A DNA stretch of 64,000 bases, from contig NZ_JALJWR010000001.1 of the NCBI RefSeq assembly GCF_024169315.1, positions 2,563,501 through 2,627,500 of the forward strand. Reading direction: 5' to 3'. The translations under genes and the position numbers were made by a program. Position 1 is the first letter of the stretch. Every line of letters starts with the position of its first letter. This DNA comes from Pseudomonas migulae (GTDB lineage: Bacteria > Pseudomonadota > Gammaproteobacteria > Pseudomonadales > Pseudomonadaceae). The notes below the pieces were generated by a model. That model searched no databases, was not told the DNA's origin, and saw only the letters and a program-made list of their open reading frames with translations. This document shows positions 63,508 to 64,000 of the stretch, piece after piece.

Positions 63508-64000
63508 TTACAGGGCAGCAGCGTTCTCGGTCAGGTAAGCCGCGACGCCTTCGGTCGAAGCGGTCATGCCTTTGTCGCCTTTTTTCCAGTTGGCAGGGCA
63601 GACTTCGCCGTGCTCTTCGTGGAATTGCAGAGCGTCGACCAGACGGATCAGCTCTTCGATGTTACGGCCCAGCGGCAGGTCGTTGATGATCTGCGAGCGG
63701 ACAACGCCTTTGTCGTCGATCAGGAACGCGCCACGGAAAGCCACGCCGCCTTCGGACTCAACGTCGTAGGCCTTGGCGATTTCGTGTTTCAGGTCGGCAG
63801 CCATGGTGTAGCGGACTTCGCCGATACCGCCATTGTTGACCGGGGTGTTGCGCCATGCGTTGTGAGTGAAGTGCGAGTCGATCGAAACGGCGATCACTTC
63901 AACGTTGCGTGCCTTGAAGTCGGACATGCGGTTGTCCAGAGCGATCAGCTCGGACGGGCAAACGAAGGTGAAGTCCAGTGGGTAGAAAAACACCAGGCCG
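63508..64000 (-). CDS. Peroxiredoxin, AhpC/Tpx 2-Cys type, partial
   Basis: The gene starts beyond the window's right edge; 164 codons of its C-terminal part are visible. The peroxidatic cysteine is in PLDFTFVCPSELIA and the resolving cysteine in HGEVCPANWKKG, so it is a typical 2-Cys peroxiredoxin reducing peroxides in the cytosol. Supporting segments are VAFRGAFLIDDKGVVRSQI and NDLPLGRNIEELIRLVDALQ. The neighbour rnt and the position match PA3529 in P. aeruginosa. Confidence 0.93.
   Translation of the reverse strand, partial: GLVFFYPLDFTFVCPSELIALDNRMSDFKARNVEVIAVSIDSHFTHNAWRNTPVNNGGIGEVRYTMAADLKHEIAKAYDVESEGGVAFRGAFLIDDKGVVRSQIINDLPLGRNIEELIRLVDALQFHEEHGEVCPANWKKGDKGMTASTEGVAAYLTENAAAL

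Overview
The window is a 64 kb stretch of a Pseudomonas chromosome, almost certainly from the P. fluorescens group. The evidence is high GC content, dense coding, many REP doublets (GGGAGCGGGCTTGCTCGC type) at gene ends, and gene order that I recognise from Pseudomonas: sodB-bifA-imelysin-mexVW-inaA-colSR-groEL/ES and apbC-metG-rnf-nth-argG-motY-pyrC-rnt. I see no prophage, insertion sequence, CRISPR array, tRNA or rRNA. The supported genes number about sixty.

Layout. (1) 1-3.3 kb: the 3' end of a sigma-54-dependent response regulator, then a 2-oxoglutarate-type MHS permease behind a sigma-54 promoter with two upstream activator-like palindromes, followed by small oxidoreductase genes. (2) 3.6-13.2 kb: an AraC regulator, a spermidine/putrescine-type ABC importer, an aldehyde dehydrogenase and a ThDP decarboxylase resembling 2-ketoarginine decarboxylase, with a divergent LysR regulator. 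This looks like uptake and oxidation of a guanidino or amino compound. (3) 13.3-24.5 kb: assorted accessory metabolism, including pobR/pobA for 4-hydroxybenzoate, an MFS exporter, a double-Cache periplasmic protein and a metallo-beta-lactamase-fold protein. (4) 23.6-29.3 kb: argP / ACT protein / argO-like exporter, sodB and bifA. (5) 29.5-34.9 kb: a Fur-like palindrome and an imelysin / di-heme oxidoreductase / imelysin / DUF1513 cassette, probably a periplasmic iron-related system. (6) 35-44 kb: the MexVW-type RND pump, the ColRS envelope-stress system, and two of its likely target units, each preceded by a match to the ColR binding consensus as I remember it. (7) 44.2-50 kb: groEL/groES, fxsA, a HugZ-like protein, an SDR and apbC. 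(8) 50.3-57.3 kb: metG, an unusual rnf operon, nth and a PA3496-like small gene. (9) 57.4-64 kb: a frameshifted NarL-type response regulator next to an AT-rich orphan membrane gene, then argG, motY, pyrC, rnt and a peroxiredoxin cut by the window end.

The most unusual object is the rnf operon at 52.5-56.4 kb. It encodes RnfA, B, D, G and E but no RnfC, the NADH-oxidising subunit. RnfA has lost both cysteines expected to hold the intramembrane iron-sulfur cluster and RnfE has lost one of two. RnfB lacks its membrane anchor and carries a C-terminal tail of about 240 residues with three coiled-coil-like repeats. Every reading frame is open and translationally coupled, so this looks like a remodelled complex rather than simple decay.

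Other points of note are eight perfect copies of an 8-bp repeat overlapping a LysR stop codon, a one-base frameshift at a short G run in a response regulator, a structured dispersed element between sodB and bifA, and three copies of a second palindromic repeat family distinct from the common REP. All assignments rest on reading the sequence and on remembered family knowledge; no search was run.
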